A DNA stretch of 64,000 nucleotides from Chryseobacterium sp. IHB B 17019 (GCF_001456155.1 NZ_CP013293.1:3100001-3164000); one strand, 5' to 3'. Shown: positions 7,464 to 15,888, counted from the stretch's first letter. The notes: generated from the letters alone by a model not told the origin. Numbers and translations: made by a program.

Positions 7464-8291
7464 ATGAAAAGTACTATACTACTTACAATCTGCAGTCTTT
7501 TCATATCGATATTTTCGTTTGGACAGACAAGTACAGAACAGTTTGAGACAGAATCTCACGGAAGCGCAAGTTTTACTGATAACGGAGTAATTTTTAATAT
7601 CCTTTCTCATGTAAATACTTATGATATCCAGGCAAATTATCCGGGTACAGGATGGAACGGTTCAGCCGTAGACAACAGGTATATTGACAATTCGGCGCCG
7701 GGAAATCAAGCGACAGGAACTTCATTCAGTATAAAAACAACGTCTAATTTATTCAAAGTAAATAGATTTTGGGTATATGCTTCAGCAGCCGATTTGACCT
7801 TATCCGTTTCCGGAACCCTTACTATTACAGGAAAATTAAGTGGCGTAACCAAGTTTACACAAACCAAAACAACAGGTTTTGCAACAAGTATGGGTACCAC
7901 AAACGGCTTTACACTGATTGATCTTACAAACCTTAATGGTCAAAATTACAGCAATATTATAATAGATCAACTCGAAATTACTGCAGGCGGAGGCTATGTA
8001 TATCTGAGTTTAGACGCCTTCACATGGGTAAAAGACAGCAATGTAGTTCTAGCGGCAAACGAAGTAAAATCTTCTAAAAAAGAACTGAGTATTTATCCTA
8101 ATCCTACAAATGGTCCTTTAACCATTAAAACTGAGGCTAATAAAAAGTTAGAAGTTTACAGTCAATCCGGTCAGCTTGTGAAAACAATTGAAGCTAAAAA
8201 AGGCGAGACAGAAACTGATATTTCAGAACTTCCTACAGGAAATTATCTAATAAAATCTTCCTCGGAATCTTATAAGATTATTAAAAAATAA
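7464..8291 (+). CDS. Secreted protein with type IX secretion (T9SS type A) sorting signal
   Basis: This 275-residue protein has an N-terminal Sec signal peptide (MKSTILLTICSLFISIFSFG, cleavage probably before QTSTEQ). Residues about 25-190 form a beta-rich region with many Ser, Thr and Gly, possibly a jelly-roll. Residues about 205-275 are the T9SS type A C-terminal domain, with the hallmark LSIYPNPTNGPLTI, the VYSQSGQLVKTI segment, ISELPTGNYLIK and the final YKIIKK. It is thus exported to the cell surface or medium by the type IX system. The central domain is not recognised. It lies 39 bp after the second tail-collar gene. Confidence 0.85.
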   Translation: MKSTILLTICSLFISIFSFGQTSTEQFETESHGSASFTDNGVIFNILSHVNTYDIQANYPGTGWNGSAVDNRYIDNSAPGNQATGTSFSIKTTSNLFKVNRFWVYASAADLTLSVSGTLTITGKLSGVTKFTQTKTTGFATSMGTTNGFTLIDLTNLNGQNYSNIIIDQLEITAGGGYVYLSLDAFTWVKDSNVVLAANEVKSSKKELSIYPNPTNGPLTIKTEANKKLEVYSQSGQLVKTIEAKKGETETDISELPTGNYLIKSSSESYKIIKK

Positions 8292-8394
8292 TTAGAAGCT
8301 TATTATTAAAGTTGAAACTAATAACCAGGGAAACTTAAATTATAAATAATAAGCGATTGTACCGCGAAAGATTCTAATGCATAAGTGTGATGAT

Positions 8395-8420
8395 ATCCCT
8401 GAAGAAATTCGGGGATTTTT
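8395..8420 (+). terminator. Terminator after the T9SS protein gene
   Basis: ATCCCTGAA (8395-8403) and TTCGGGGAT (8408-8416) pair with one wobble around a GAAA loop, followed by TTTTT. It lies about 100 bp past the T9SS gene and may lower or stop read-through into the PI-PLC gene. Confidence 0.6.
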
Positions 8421-8451
8421 CTTAAAAACTAATCATTAAAATATTAAAACC

Positions 8452-9387
8452 ATGAACACATTTACACAAAATTGGATGAGTAACATCGATGGTAATAAAA
8501 AGCTTACCGAGCTTACCATACCGGGAACTCACGACAGTGCCACTTACGACACGGCTTTCATGCCTGCGCAATGCCAAACCATGAATTTTACAGATCAGCT
8601 CAATTCAGGAATACGCTTTTTGGATTTCCGTCTGAAAAGAGGATATGATGCAGATAAAGACCATGTATTGTGGTTTTATCACGGAAGCCTCGGCTTAAAT
8701 CTTCATTTCGGACAGGTCATCAATATGCTGATAGACTTTTTACAGCGACATAAGGATGAGACCATCATTATGTGTGTAAAAAATGAGGCTGATCCCAGCA
8801 ATGACAGTAAGCAGGAAAAGTTTTATAATGATTTTAATATTACCATTTCTAATAACTATCCTTCTTATTTTTACCGGGAAAACAGAATTCCGACCCTTGA
8901 TGAAGTAAGAGGAAAAATTGTCTTTGTGAAAAGATTCGGTACCGGAACCGTGGACAGCAGCAGTGACGGTCTCAATTTATTTGACAAATGGCCAAATGAT
9001 TCAATGGGTAATTTTGAAAATAACGGTGTAAAATACTATGTTCAGGACGTCTATTACAGCTGGTCAAAAGGTACAGACAGAGCGAATAAATTCAATGAAT
9101 TCGTGAAAAGTGCATTATTAAATGCTGCAAGCGGAGATAAAGACAGATTATATTTCAATTTTACAAGCGGAACCGGTGCCACCGGAGGAATTCTCCCGGA
9201 TACAACAAGGCCCTGGGATCTGGCGAAAGTGGTAAATCCTTTATTCTTAGACTATCTGAAAACGTATTCGAAAGGACGATACGGAATCATCCCCATGGAT
9301 TATCCGGAATATCCTGATTATAAAAAACTGATCCAAAGCGTGATCAATACAAATGAATTTAAAGTTGCTGCTCCGGCAGAATTATAA
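8452..9387 (+). CDS. PI-PLC X-domain protein (phosphatidylinositol-specific phospholipase C-like)
   Basis: This 311-residue protein has the catalytic layout of bacterial PI-PLC. PGTHDSAT places the first catalytic His at residue 27, GIRFLDFRL gives Asp58 and Arg60, and FYHGSLG supplies the second His at residue 77. It would cleave a phosphoinositide-type head group into diacylglycerol and a cyclic inositol phosphate; the substrate in this organism is unknown. Unlike the Bacillus enzymes it lacks a signal peptide, because the protein starts directly with MNTFTQNW. It follows the tail-collar/T9SS genes in the same direction, behind a hairpin. The 3' end is followed by a bidirectional terminator. 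Confidence 0.85.
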   Translation: MNTFTQNWMSNIDGNKKLTELTIPGTHDSATYDTAFMPAQCQTMNFTDQLNSGIRFLDFRLKRGYDADKDHVLWFYHGSLGLNLHFGQVINMLIDFLQRHKDETIIMCVKNEADPSNDSKQEKFYNDFNITISNNYPSYFYRENRIPTLDEVRGKIVFVKRFGTGTVDSSSDGLNLFDKWPNDSMGNFENNGVKYYVQDVYYSWSKGTDRANKFNEFVKSALLNAASGDKDRLYFNFTSGTGATGGILPDTTRPWDLAKVVNPLFLDYLKTYSKGRYGIIPMDYPEYPDYKKLIQSVINTNEFKVAAPAEL

Positions 9388-9398
9388 TAATTAAATAG

Positions 9399-9422
9399 AA
9401 TCTTCTGAAAATTCAGAGGATT
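9399..9422. terminator. Bidirectional terminator between convergent genes
   Basis: AATCTTCTGAA (9399-9409) pairs with TTCAGAGGATT (9412-9422) with one wobble. The stem is followed by TTTATTTTT on the plus strand. It lies between the PI-PLC gene (plus) and the DNA glycosylase gene (minus), which ends at 9423. Confidence 0.65.
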
Positions 9423-10118
9423 TTATTTTTTAAGCTCAAGAATATATTTGTTGATGTAAAGTTCTTTTTCCTTCGATTTGTATTGTTGAATATACCTCGG
9501 ATGCTCCAGAACCGTCATTTTATCGAAAAGTTTTGCTTCTCGATTTAATTTTGAAATAAAATCAGCATTCTTTTTTCCCAAAATAAAAACTTCCGAAATA
9601 TCGAGATGTAAGCTGAGGTGCTTTTTTAATGAATCAATCATAAAATCTTTTACGTCATTAAAAAGCTCTTTATCATCATAATAATTGGCATTGATCCAGC
9701 TTCCTTTAGATTTTCTGACAATAGTCAAAGGAAACGGCGAATTGATATAAATATCTCTGTAAAACTCTTCTACACCACCATATTCAGCGATCATGTCATA
9801 CATAAAAACGGAAGAAACTTCATGAGTATACGTTGATTTCATTGTAATTCCACAAACGCTTTCCAGGCGTTTTGTGTCGGTGAAAGGAACTCCTGTAACG
9901 CCCGCTCCGTGGCGGCTTGGATTGATTCCGATCAAAAACTTCCTCTTATTGGAATCATTGTAAAACTTTTGATAAAATTGTTGCATCACTTCCATTGTTT
10001 CCGGATTATCCAGATATGGATTCAACACCTGAAAGTCATCGGGAAGATTTCCGCTGTATTTTAAATTCCGGTTAAAATCAACAACTTGTTCTGCAAAGGT
10101 TTTATTCATGTTAATCAT
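9423..10118 (-). CDS. SMUG2-like uracil-DNA glycosylase family protein (DUF4918)
   Basis: This 231-residue protein has the glycosylase core motif FLIGINPSRHGAGVTGVPFT (about 61-80), where GINPS is the water-activating loop of SMUG-type enzymes. A C-terminal VLEHPRYIQQY (about 202-212) supplies the His-Pro-Arg loop that reaches into the minor groove. Such enzymes remove uracil or oxidised pyrimidines from DNA to start base excision repair. The start may be Met1 or Met4, since the reading frame begins 3 bp after the stop of the SUKH gene. The two genes are probably co-transcribed. Confidence 0.8.
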   Translation of the reverse strand: MINMNKTFAEQVVDFNRNLKYSGNLPDDFQVLNPYLDNPETMEVMQQFYQKFYNDSNKRKFLIGINPSRHGAGVTGVPFTDTKRLESVCGITMKSTYTHEVSSVFMYDMIAEYGGVEEFYRDIYINSPFPLTIVRKSKGSWINANYYDDKELFNDVKDFMIDSLKKHLSLHLDISEVFILGKKNADFISKLNREAKLFDKMTVLEHPRYIQQYKSKEKELYINKYILELKK

Positions 10119-10121
10119 ACA

Positions 10122-10658
10122 TTATTCAACATCAAATTCTTCTTCATTTTTTAAGCCTTTAATAAATGTTTCAAAATCTTTTGCCAGAAAAGTCTTTTTA
10201 TAATCGCTTTCCTGATCAACGTGCACAACCTCCGGTTCACCATCTTTCCCACATTTTGAATAATCCAGCAAAATCATATCATGACCGGCAGACGGGCAAT
10301 CACCTACATACACTCCATCGTTTGGATATCCCCATTCCTCGATCATAAACTTACTTCCCAATTCTCCGCAGATCGAGTACGTTTTATTCCTTCCAATTCC
10401 CATAATTCCGGTAATAGCTACGTGATCTTCCGCCCAGGAAGTACTTTCTGTTGTCGGAAAGCAAGATTTTTCCACCAATCCTCCATTCTGAATCCTCATC
10501 AGTTCGATGTATGACGCAGGAAGCTTGTAACCGAGCTCTTTCTCAACAGAAGCTATCATTTCATCATCCGGAAATTCTTCGATATAATCTCTCTCCGAAT
10601 AGCTGCTTTCATTCCAGAAATCTGTAAAATCAAAGTCTTTGAAAAATTTTAATTCCAT
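10122..10658 (-). CDS. SUKH-type (SMI1/KNR4) protein
   Basis: This 178-residue protein has the SUKH pattern: DEMIASVEKELGYKLPASYI (about 31-50), ELMRIQNGG, then the beta-rich middle with IMGIGRNKTYS, WGYPNDGVYVGDCPSAGHD and MILLDYSKCGKDGEPEVVHV. The C-terminal helix is ETFIKGLKNEE. SUKH proteins often act as immunity proteins against polymorphic or contact-dependent toxins, or as general chaperone-like domains. No toxin gene is adjacent. The next gene, 3 bp downstream, encodes a DNA glycosylase. The immunity role is therefore only a family-based possibility. Confidence 0.85.
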   Translation of the reverse strand: MELKFFKDFDFTDFWNESSYSERDYIEEFPDDEMIASVEKELGYKLPASYIELMRIQNGGLVEKSCFPTTESTSWAEDHVAITGIMGIGRNKTYSICGELGSKFMIEEWGYPNDGVYVGDCPSAGHDMILLDYSKCGKDGEPEVVHVDQESDYKKTFLAKDFETFIKGLKNEEEFDVE

Positions 10659-10671
10659 ATTTAATTTTGAT

Positions 10672-10702
10672 TAAAAAAAGGAGCCCTGTAAAAAAGCTCC
10701 TT
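10672..10702 (-). terminator. Terminator after paaZ
   Basis: On the minus strand AAGGAGC and GCTCCTT (10702-10696 and 10684-10678) form a 7-bp stem, followed by a run of T (10679-10672). It closes the paa cluster 22 bp past the paaZ stop. Confidence 0.8.
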
Positions 10703-10723
10703 AAAATTATTATTTATTTTGAA

Positions 10724-13219
10724 TTAAATCAATCCAAACTGCTCAAAATGATGGGTAAAATGTTTTTTATGCATCAGTTCCCACATTTCTTTGTTTAATT
10801 TTCCGAACACGAAATTCATGTGCTCAGCTTGCGGATTTTCTTTATAATAAATGGAGAATCTCTTTAAATTATCCATGAAAGACTGTTTTGCAGCTTCCAA
10901 ATTTTTATGTCTTAATTCCAAAAGCTTCTCATCTTCAGCTAAGAATGGTGCAGGGAAATCTTTCGGCATTTTTCTGTGATTGTATAAAGAATCCTGCCAT
11001 TTTTCCAACTGCTCTTCCGGTGTAAAGCATTTATCTGCTTCCGGTTCGCCTAAACTCACCAAAACTCCGTGCTCCAAATGTTCAATCATCTGTTGAGGAG
11101 ACATTTTGCCCCAACTTGGCTGGGTGTTTTCAGTTAAGCCATTTAAAGTTTTTTGAATATTTTTTAAGTTTAAATCGATGAAGGGAGATTTTTTCGCAAC
11201 CAATGTTAAAATAGTCGCTACACAAACTATCTCATCTCTCTGATTCACAACCTCAACAAGCCACTTTACAACTCCGGAAGGAATATTTCTTCCCTTTACC
11301 CCACGGTTGATTTTTTCTTTTGCCGTCAAGTAAACCGTCATCGTATCTCCCGCATAAACAGGTTTGAAGAAAGAACAGTTTTCCAGTCCGTAATTTGCAA
11401 TAACAGGTCCTTTTTTACCTGAAACGAACAATCCCGCCGCCGCAGAAAGGATAAAATATCCGTGAGCAACGGTTTTATCGAAGATCGTTCCTGTTAAGCT
11501 CGTTGCATCTGTGTGTGCGTAGAAATGATCCCACGAAACATTGGAGAAATTAACGATATCAGCATCGGTAACCGTTCTGCCCGCTGTTTCCAACGAATCT
11601 CCAACTTCAACGTCTTCAAAATATTTCTGAAAAGGGTGTTTATCTGCAAATTTTTTCTCCGCTCCCTGCTGATATACTTTGGTAATTGCCGTCAATGTAT
11701 CCGGAGTACCCTGAATTGCTGTTTTCTGAAGGAAGAAATGAAGACCGCTTAATCCGCCCATTTCCTCGCCCCCACCAGCTCTTCCGGGACCACCATGCAT
11801 CAAAGTCGGAAGCGGCGAACCGTGACCTGTACTTTCTTTTGCATTATCTCTGTTTAACACGAAAATTCTACCGTGTTGAGAAGCCATTTTCCATGAAGTT
11901 TCCGCCACGAAGTTGTCGTCATAAGAAACAATTGAACCTACTAAACTTCCTTTTCCTCTTTTTGCTAAGGCTGCAGCTTCTTCCGCATCTTTGTAAGGCA
12001 TTAACGTAGAAACCGGCCCGAAAGCCTCGACATCATGAGAGATATTTTTCTCAAAAGGTTTATCATTTAAGAATAATTTCGGACTCATAAATGCTCCGTT
12101 TTCATAGCTTGCATCTACAAGCTCGTGTTTCCCGTCATAAACAAGTTCGTTTTCAGTTTTTAAAATATCAATTTTTCTTACCACTTCATCGTATTGCTGT
12201 CTTCCTACCAAAGAGCCCATTCTGGTTTCCCTGCTTAAAGGACTTCCGATTTTAGTCTGATCCAACGCTTTAGATAAAGCATTCTGAACGTCTCCAACTA
12301 AATTTTCCGGAACAATAATTCTTCTGATCGCCGTACATTTTTGTCCGGCCTTCGTGGTCATTTCGTTACGAACTTCTTTGATGAACAGATTAAATTCCGG
12401 AGTTCCTGGTTTAGCGTCCAATCCAAGAATTGAGCAGTTCAGAGAATCGGCTTCCATATTGAAACGAACAGCATTTCCGGCCACAGAAGGTAAAGATTTT
12501 AATTTTCTACCTGTCGTTGCAGAACCCGTAAATAATACAGAATCTCCATCCTGAACATAATCCAGAATATTTCCCGGCTCACCACAAACCAATTGAACGG
12601 CTCCTTCCGGAAGAATCCCACTTTCGATCATATCCTGGAAAACAGCATTCGTAAGATAAGAACCAAACGGAGATGGCTTCACGATTGAAGGAACGCCCGC
12701 CAACAATGAAGTTGACAGTTTTTCCAACATTCCCCAGACAGGGAAATTATAAGCATTAATCTGAATTGAAACCCCTTCACTCGGCGTTAAAATGTGAGTT
12801 CCCAGGAAAGTTCCATTAGCAGAGATTTTCTGAGTATCTCCATCTACCCAAAACGGAGTATTTGGGAGCATTCTCTTCGCCAATCCGGAATAGGTGAAAA
12901 ACGTACCGAAACCTCCTTCGATATCTACCCAGGAATCAACATGAGTTGCCCCGGTTTTATATGATAATTCATAATATTTTTTCTTTCTTTCCAACAGGTA
13001 AAGCGCCACCTTTTTCAACATTTCTCCACGATCATAGAAAGTCATTGAAGAAAGATTTTTGTAACCGACTGTTCTGCCATAATCTAGAGCCTGTTCAAAA
13101 TTCAGCCCTTCTGTATCAGAAACAGCAACCTTTTCTCCCGTTACAGCATTGAATAAAGGAATCCCGTTTCCGGTACCTTCAATCCATTCGCCGTGGATAT
13201 AGTTTTTTAGTTTGTTCAT
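10724..13219 (-). CDS. paaZ: PaaZ: oxepin-CoA hydrolase/semialdehyde dehydrogenase with extra C-terminal domain
   Basis: This 831-residue protein contains three parts. Residues 1 to about 515 are an aldehyde dehydrogenase with NAYNFPVWGMLEKLSTSL, FTGSATTGRKL and the catalytic Cys in KAGQKCTAIRR (about residue 295). Residues about 530-675 are a MaoC-type hotdog hydratase (FSNVSWDHFYAHTDA, VAHGYFILS). This pair opens the oxepin-CoA ring and oxidises the aldehyde in phenylacetate degradation. About 150 residues follow (about 683-831), beginning with NTQPSWGKMSPQQMIEHLEHG and resembling DUF1569/DinB-like helical proteins. Common PaaZ proteins, such as that of E. coli, end near residue 680. It is the last gene of the cluster and ends at a terminator. 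Confidence 0.9.
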   Translation of the reverse strand: MNKLKNYIHGEWIEGTGNGIPLFNAVTGEKVAVSDTEGLNFEQALDYGRTVGYKNLSSMTFYDRGEMLKKVALYLLERKKKYYELSYKTGATHVDSWVDIEGGFGTFFTYSGLAKRMLPNTPFWVDGDTQKISANGTFLGTHILTPSEGVSIQINAYNFPVWGMLEKLSTSLLAGVPSIVKPSPFGSYLTNAVFQDMIESGILPEGAVQLVCGEPGNILDYVQDGDSVLFTGSATTGRKLKSLPSVAGNAVRFNMEADSLNCSILGLDAKPGTPEFNLFIKEVRNEMTTKAGQKCTAIRRIIVPENLVGDVQNALSKALDQTKIGSPLSRETRMGSLVGRQQYDEVVRKIDILKTENELVYDGKHELVDASYENGAFMSPKLFLNDKPFEKNISHDVEAFGPVSTLMPYKDAEEAAALAKRGKGSLVGSIVSYDDNFVAETSWKMASQHGRIFVLNRDNAKESTGHGSPLPTLMHGGPGRAGGGEEMGGLSGLHFFLQKTAIQGTPDTLTAITKVYQQGAEKKFADKHPFQKYFEDVEVGDSLETAGRTVTDADIVNFSNVSWDHFYAHTDATSLTGTIFDKTVAHGYFILSAAAGLFVSGKKGPVIANYGLENCSFFKPVYAGDTMTVYLTAKEKINRGVKGRNIPSGVVKWLVEVVNQRDEIVCVATILTLVAKKSPFIDLNLKNIQKTLNGLTENTQPSWGKMSPQQMIEHLEHGVLVSLGEPEADKCFTPEEQLEKWQDSLYNHRKMPKDFPAPFLAEDEKLLELRHKNLEAAKQSFMDNLKRFSIYYKENPQAEHMNFVFGKLNKEMWELMHKKHFTHHFEQFGLI

Positions 13220-13243
13220 ATAGTTTTTTATTTTTATTCAAGG

Positions 13244-13276
13244 AAACCTAACGGGTTTTAAAAACCCGTTAGGTTT
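13244..13276. repeat. REP-like palindrome, copy 1 (G variant)
   Basis: This 33-bp palindrome reads AAACCTAACGGGTTT and its mirror around a short A/T centre. The same element occurs at 13897-13929, and slightly different copies occur at 19579-19611 and 47658-47690. It sits just downstream of the RAYT transposase gene. Confidence 0.85.
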
Positions 13277-13288
13277 GATTATTAACAA

Positions 13289-13867
13289 TTATTCTAAATT
13301 TAAAAAATCATATTCAACATTAGATTGATGATAATTCTTAAAAACATCTAACGAATCAAAATATTGCATGATCTCCATTCTATTCAATTTACTTTCTTTC
13401 TCAAGATTTAAATATGAATTATATGAAGAATGCTTCCATTGATCAACCTTATTTACAAATCCGTGATTAATTGGATTATTATGGATGTAATGCAAAACTT
13501 TCAGTAAATATTTCTCATCTGATATTTTCTTTCGCTTTACAGCGTTAAGAAAAAGAGCTCCTTTTCTATTATACTTTTTATTAAATGCCTTAGCATAAGA
13601 ATTCAGAAAATTACCAAAGTTCTTCATTAAAAACTGATGTTCGTCTTCAACATTTATACCTTCAATATTTTTAAATCTTAATAGTAAATGAAAATGATTC
13701 GGCAACAGACAATACGCATAAATATCTGCAATTTGGATAATATATTTATCTAACTGTTTCAGAAAAAATTGATAGTTTGTCTCTTCACGAAAAATAAATT
13801 CTTTTCCATTTACATGAGAAAAAACGTGATAAACAGATTCAAACTCAAAACTTTCTGTATTAATCAT
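13289..13867 (-). CDS. REP-associated tyrosine transposase (RAYT, Y1_Tnp)
   Basis: This 192-residue protein is a short single-strand DNA transposase of the Y1/HUH type. VYHVFSHVNGKEFIF opens the domain. LLPNHFHLLLRF (about 60-71) carries the HxH metal site. AYAKAFNKKYNRKGALF (about 95-111) carries the candidate nucleophilic tyrosine. IHNNPINHGFV and WKHSSYNSYL complete the family pattern. RAYTs are domesticated transposases that process REP hairpins. The gene is bracketed by two identical 33-bp palindromes, at 13244-13276 and 13897-13929, as expected for a REPtron. It interrupts the paa cluster between paaY and paaZ and has no insertion-sequence inverted ends. Confidence 0.85.
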   Translation of the reverse strand: MINTESFEFESVYHVFSHVNGKEFIFREETNYQFFLKQLDKYIIQIADIYAYCLLPNHFHLLLRFKNIEGINVEDEHQFLMKNFGNFLNSYAKAFNKKYNRKGALFLNAVKRKKISDEKYLLKVLHYIHNNPINHGFVNKVDQWKHSSYNSYLNLEKESKLNRMEIMQYFDSLDVFKNYHQSNVEYDFLNLE

Positions 13868-13896
13868 TTTTAATTTTTAATTGAACTAATCTTTTT

Positions 13897-13929
13897 AAAC
13901 CTAACGGGTTTTAAAAACCCGTTAGGTTT
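13897..13929. repeat. REP-like palindrome, copy 2 (G variant)
   Basis: This 33-bp palindrome is identical to the one at 13244-13276, on the upstream side of the RAYT gene. Together they bracket the transposase within about 690 bp. Confidence 0.85.
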
Positions 13930-13943
13930 GACTTCGATCAGAA

Positions 13944-14537
13944 TTATTTCACATCATCCCAAATGCTGTAATCAACAATTTTGGTAGGCGTTTGCTGAAC
14001 ATATTCTGTAAAAGGCTCGCAAGGCAGAATCGCGTCTTTCCCTTCTCTTGCCAGTTCCTGATACAATTTTGTGCCTTCTGTTTTCCATTTAATCATTTCA
14101 TCAGAAACATCACGGATGATTTTTGCAGGACTTCCAACAATTAATTTTCTTGCATCACATTTGAAATTCGCAGGAACAAAAGCCAATGCACCAATGATGC
14201 ATTCATCTCCGATAATGGCTTTATCCATTACGACAGCATTCATTCCAACAAGACAATTCTTTCCGATGTGTCCGGAATGGATGATTGCACCGTGCCCAAT
14301 GTGTGCAGATTCTTCCAAAACAGTTTCAATCCCCGGAAAAACGTGAAGTGTACAGTTTTCCTGAACATTCGCACCGTCTTTGATGATAATTTTACCCCAG
14401 TCACCACGGATTACCGCGTTTGGACCGATATAAACTTCTTCACCAATTTCCACATTTCCGATAATCACCGCTTGTGGGTGAACGTAAGCGGAAGATTTTA
14501 TGATGGGACGAATTCCGTGATATGAGTAAATGTTCAT
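13944..14537 (-). CDS. paaY: PaaY-type gamma-carbonic-anhydrase family protein
   Basis: This 197-residue protein has left-handed beta-helix hexapeptide repeats (VIIGNVEIGEEVYIGPNAVI, about 24-43). The zinc-binding histidines of the gamma carbonic anhydrase fold lie in LHVFPG and HIGHGAIIHSGHIG (about 66-100). The length matches PaaY. In E. coli PaaY hydrolyses stalled CoA adducts and so spares CoA when the phenylacetate pathway backs up. The gene lies inside the paa cluster, upstream of the RAYT gene and 136 bp downstream of paaJ, with a palindromic repeat in the gap. Other gamma-class proteins look similar, but the context favours PaaY. Confidence 0.8.
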   Translation of the reverse strand: MNIYSYHGIRPIIKSSAYVHPQAVIIGNVEIGEEVYIGPNAVIRGDWGKIIIKDGANVQENCTLHVFPGIETVLEESAHIGHGAIIHSGHIGKNCLVGMNAVVMDKAIIGDECIIGALAFVPANFKCDARKLIVGSPAKIIRDVSDEMIKWKTEGTKLYQELAREGKDAILPCEPFTEYVQQTPTKIVDYSIWDDVK

Positions 14538-14557
14538 AAAATTTTTGTTGAAAATTT

Positions 14558-14668
14558 AATTTAACAATGTATCAATCTAACAGTTTATCAATGAGATTCT
14601 TCACTTTGTTCAGAATGACAGATCGTAAATTGTTACATTGATACATTTCTATATTGTTACATTATTGA
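14558..14668. repeat. Intergenic palindromic repeat, family A copy 1
   Basis: This imperfect palindrome has outer arms TTAACAATGTATCAAT and its mirror (TTGTTACATTGATACA...), and an inner core GAGATTCTTCACTTTG...CAGAATGACA. The same family occurs at 16708-16803, 18855-18973 and 22691-22762. Confidence 0.7.
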
Positions 14669-14673
14669 AAAAG

Positions 14674-15882
14674 TTATACTTTTTCAATTACCATTGCATA
14701 ACCTTGTCCAACACCGATACAAAGAGTACACAAGGCATATTTTTTATTTTGTTTTTGAAGTTCTAAAGCAGCAGAACCGATAATTCTGGCACCGGAAACT
14801 CCAAGTGGGTGACCGATCGCGATGGCTCCTCCGTTTGGATTTACTCTTGAATCGTCATCTTTTAAACCTAAGCTTCTGGTTACTGCTAAAGATTGAGCGG
14901 CAAAAGCTTCATTCAATTCGATAACATCCATGTCGTCTAGTGAAAGATTCAATCTTTTCAATAATTTCTGAGTTGCTTCAACTGGTCCGATTCCCATGAT
15001 TCTTGGCTCAACACCAGCAACAGAAGATCCTAAAATCTTAGCTTTTGGTTTCAACCCGTATTTTTTAACCGCTTCTTCACTTGCTAAAATAAGAGCTGCG
15101 GCTCCGTCATTCATTCCTGAAGCATTTCCGGCAGTTACCGTTCCGCCTTCTTTTCTGAAAGCCGGACGAAGTTTTCCAAGACCTTCCATTGAAGAAGTTG
15201 GTTTAATGAATTCATCTTTATCGAAAATTTTTGGATCGCCTTTCTTTTGTGGAATTTCAACTTTTACAATTTCTTCTGCCAATCTTCCGCTTTCCTGAGC
15301 TTTTGTGGCTTTTTGTTGTGACCAAAGAGCAAATTTATCCTGATCTTCTCTGCTGATGTTGTGCATATCGGCTAAGTTTTCAGCAGTGTCTCCCATTCCG
15401 TCAACACCGTACATTTCTTTCATTTTTGGATTAATAAATCTCCATCCGAAAGTAGTGTCAAACATCTGGCTGTCTCTCCCAAAAGCTGTACTTGGTTTTG
15501 ACATTACATAAGGTGAACGCGTCATATGCTCCACTCCACCTGCGATGTAAATTTCACCTTCACCAGAAGCAATTGAACGGAAAGCATTCGCCACCGCCGA
15601 CATTCCAGAAGCACACAGTCTGTTTACTGTTTCACCTCCGATTTTGTACGGAAGTCCAGCTAATAAAAGTCCCATTCTGGCTACGTTTCTGTTATCTTCT
15701 CCCGCTTGATTTGCGCATCCGAAAATAACATCCTCAATTTCCTCAACAGGAACTTCAGGGTTTCTTGCAACAATGTCTTTTAGAACGATTGCCGCCAAAT
15801 CATCGGCTCTCACTTCTGATAAACCTCCCTGTAATTTTGAAATAGGAGTTCTGATGTAATCTATGATATATACGTTGTTCAT
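14674..15882 (-). CDS. paaJ: 3-oxoadipyl-CoA thiolase
   Basis: This 402-residue thiolase has the acylating Cys in NRLCASGMSAV (about residue 90), the His in GGAIAIGHPLGVSGAR (about residue 357) and the second Cys in LCIGVGQGYAM (about residue 387). Length and motifs fit PaaJ/PcaF, the enzyme that splits 3-oxoadipyl-CoA to succinyl-CoA and acetyl-CoA and also acts on 3-oxo-5,6-dehydrosuberyl-CoA. It is followed by a family B repeat on its upstream side and is preceded in transcription by paaI. The substrate is inferred from context, since the active-site motifs are shared by all degradative thiolases. Confidence 0.9.
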   Translation of the reverse strand: MNNVYIIDYIRTPISKLQGGLSEVRADDLAAIVLKDIVARNPEVPVEEIEDVIFGCANQAGEDNRNVARMGLLLAGLPYKIGGETVNRLCASGMSAVANAFRSIASGEGEIYIAGGVEHMTRSPYVMSKPSTAFGRDSQMFDTTFGWRFINPKMKEMYGVDGMGDTAENLADMHNISREDQDKFALWSQQKATKAQESGRLAEEIVKVEIPQKKGDPKIFDKDEFIKPTSSMEGLGKLRPAFRKEGGTVTAGNASGMNDGAAALILASEEAVKKYGLKPKAKILGSSVAGVEPRIMGIGPVEATQKLLKRLNLSLDDMDVIELNEAFAAQSLAVTRSLGLKDDDSRVNPNGGAIAIGHPLGVSGARIIGSAALELQKQNKKYALCTLCIGVGQGYAMVIEKV

Positions 15883-15888
15883 TTTTAT

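Noticed and set aside
13289-13867. RAYT as an intact, moving insertion sequence
   Set aside because: No IS200-type ends with a target site were found; the flanks are REP-like palindromes, which fits a domesticated transposase.
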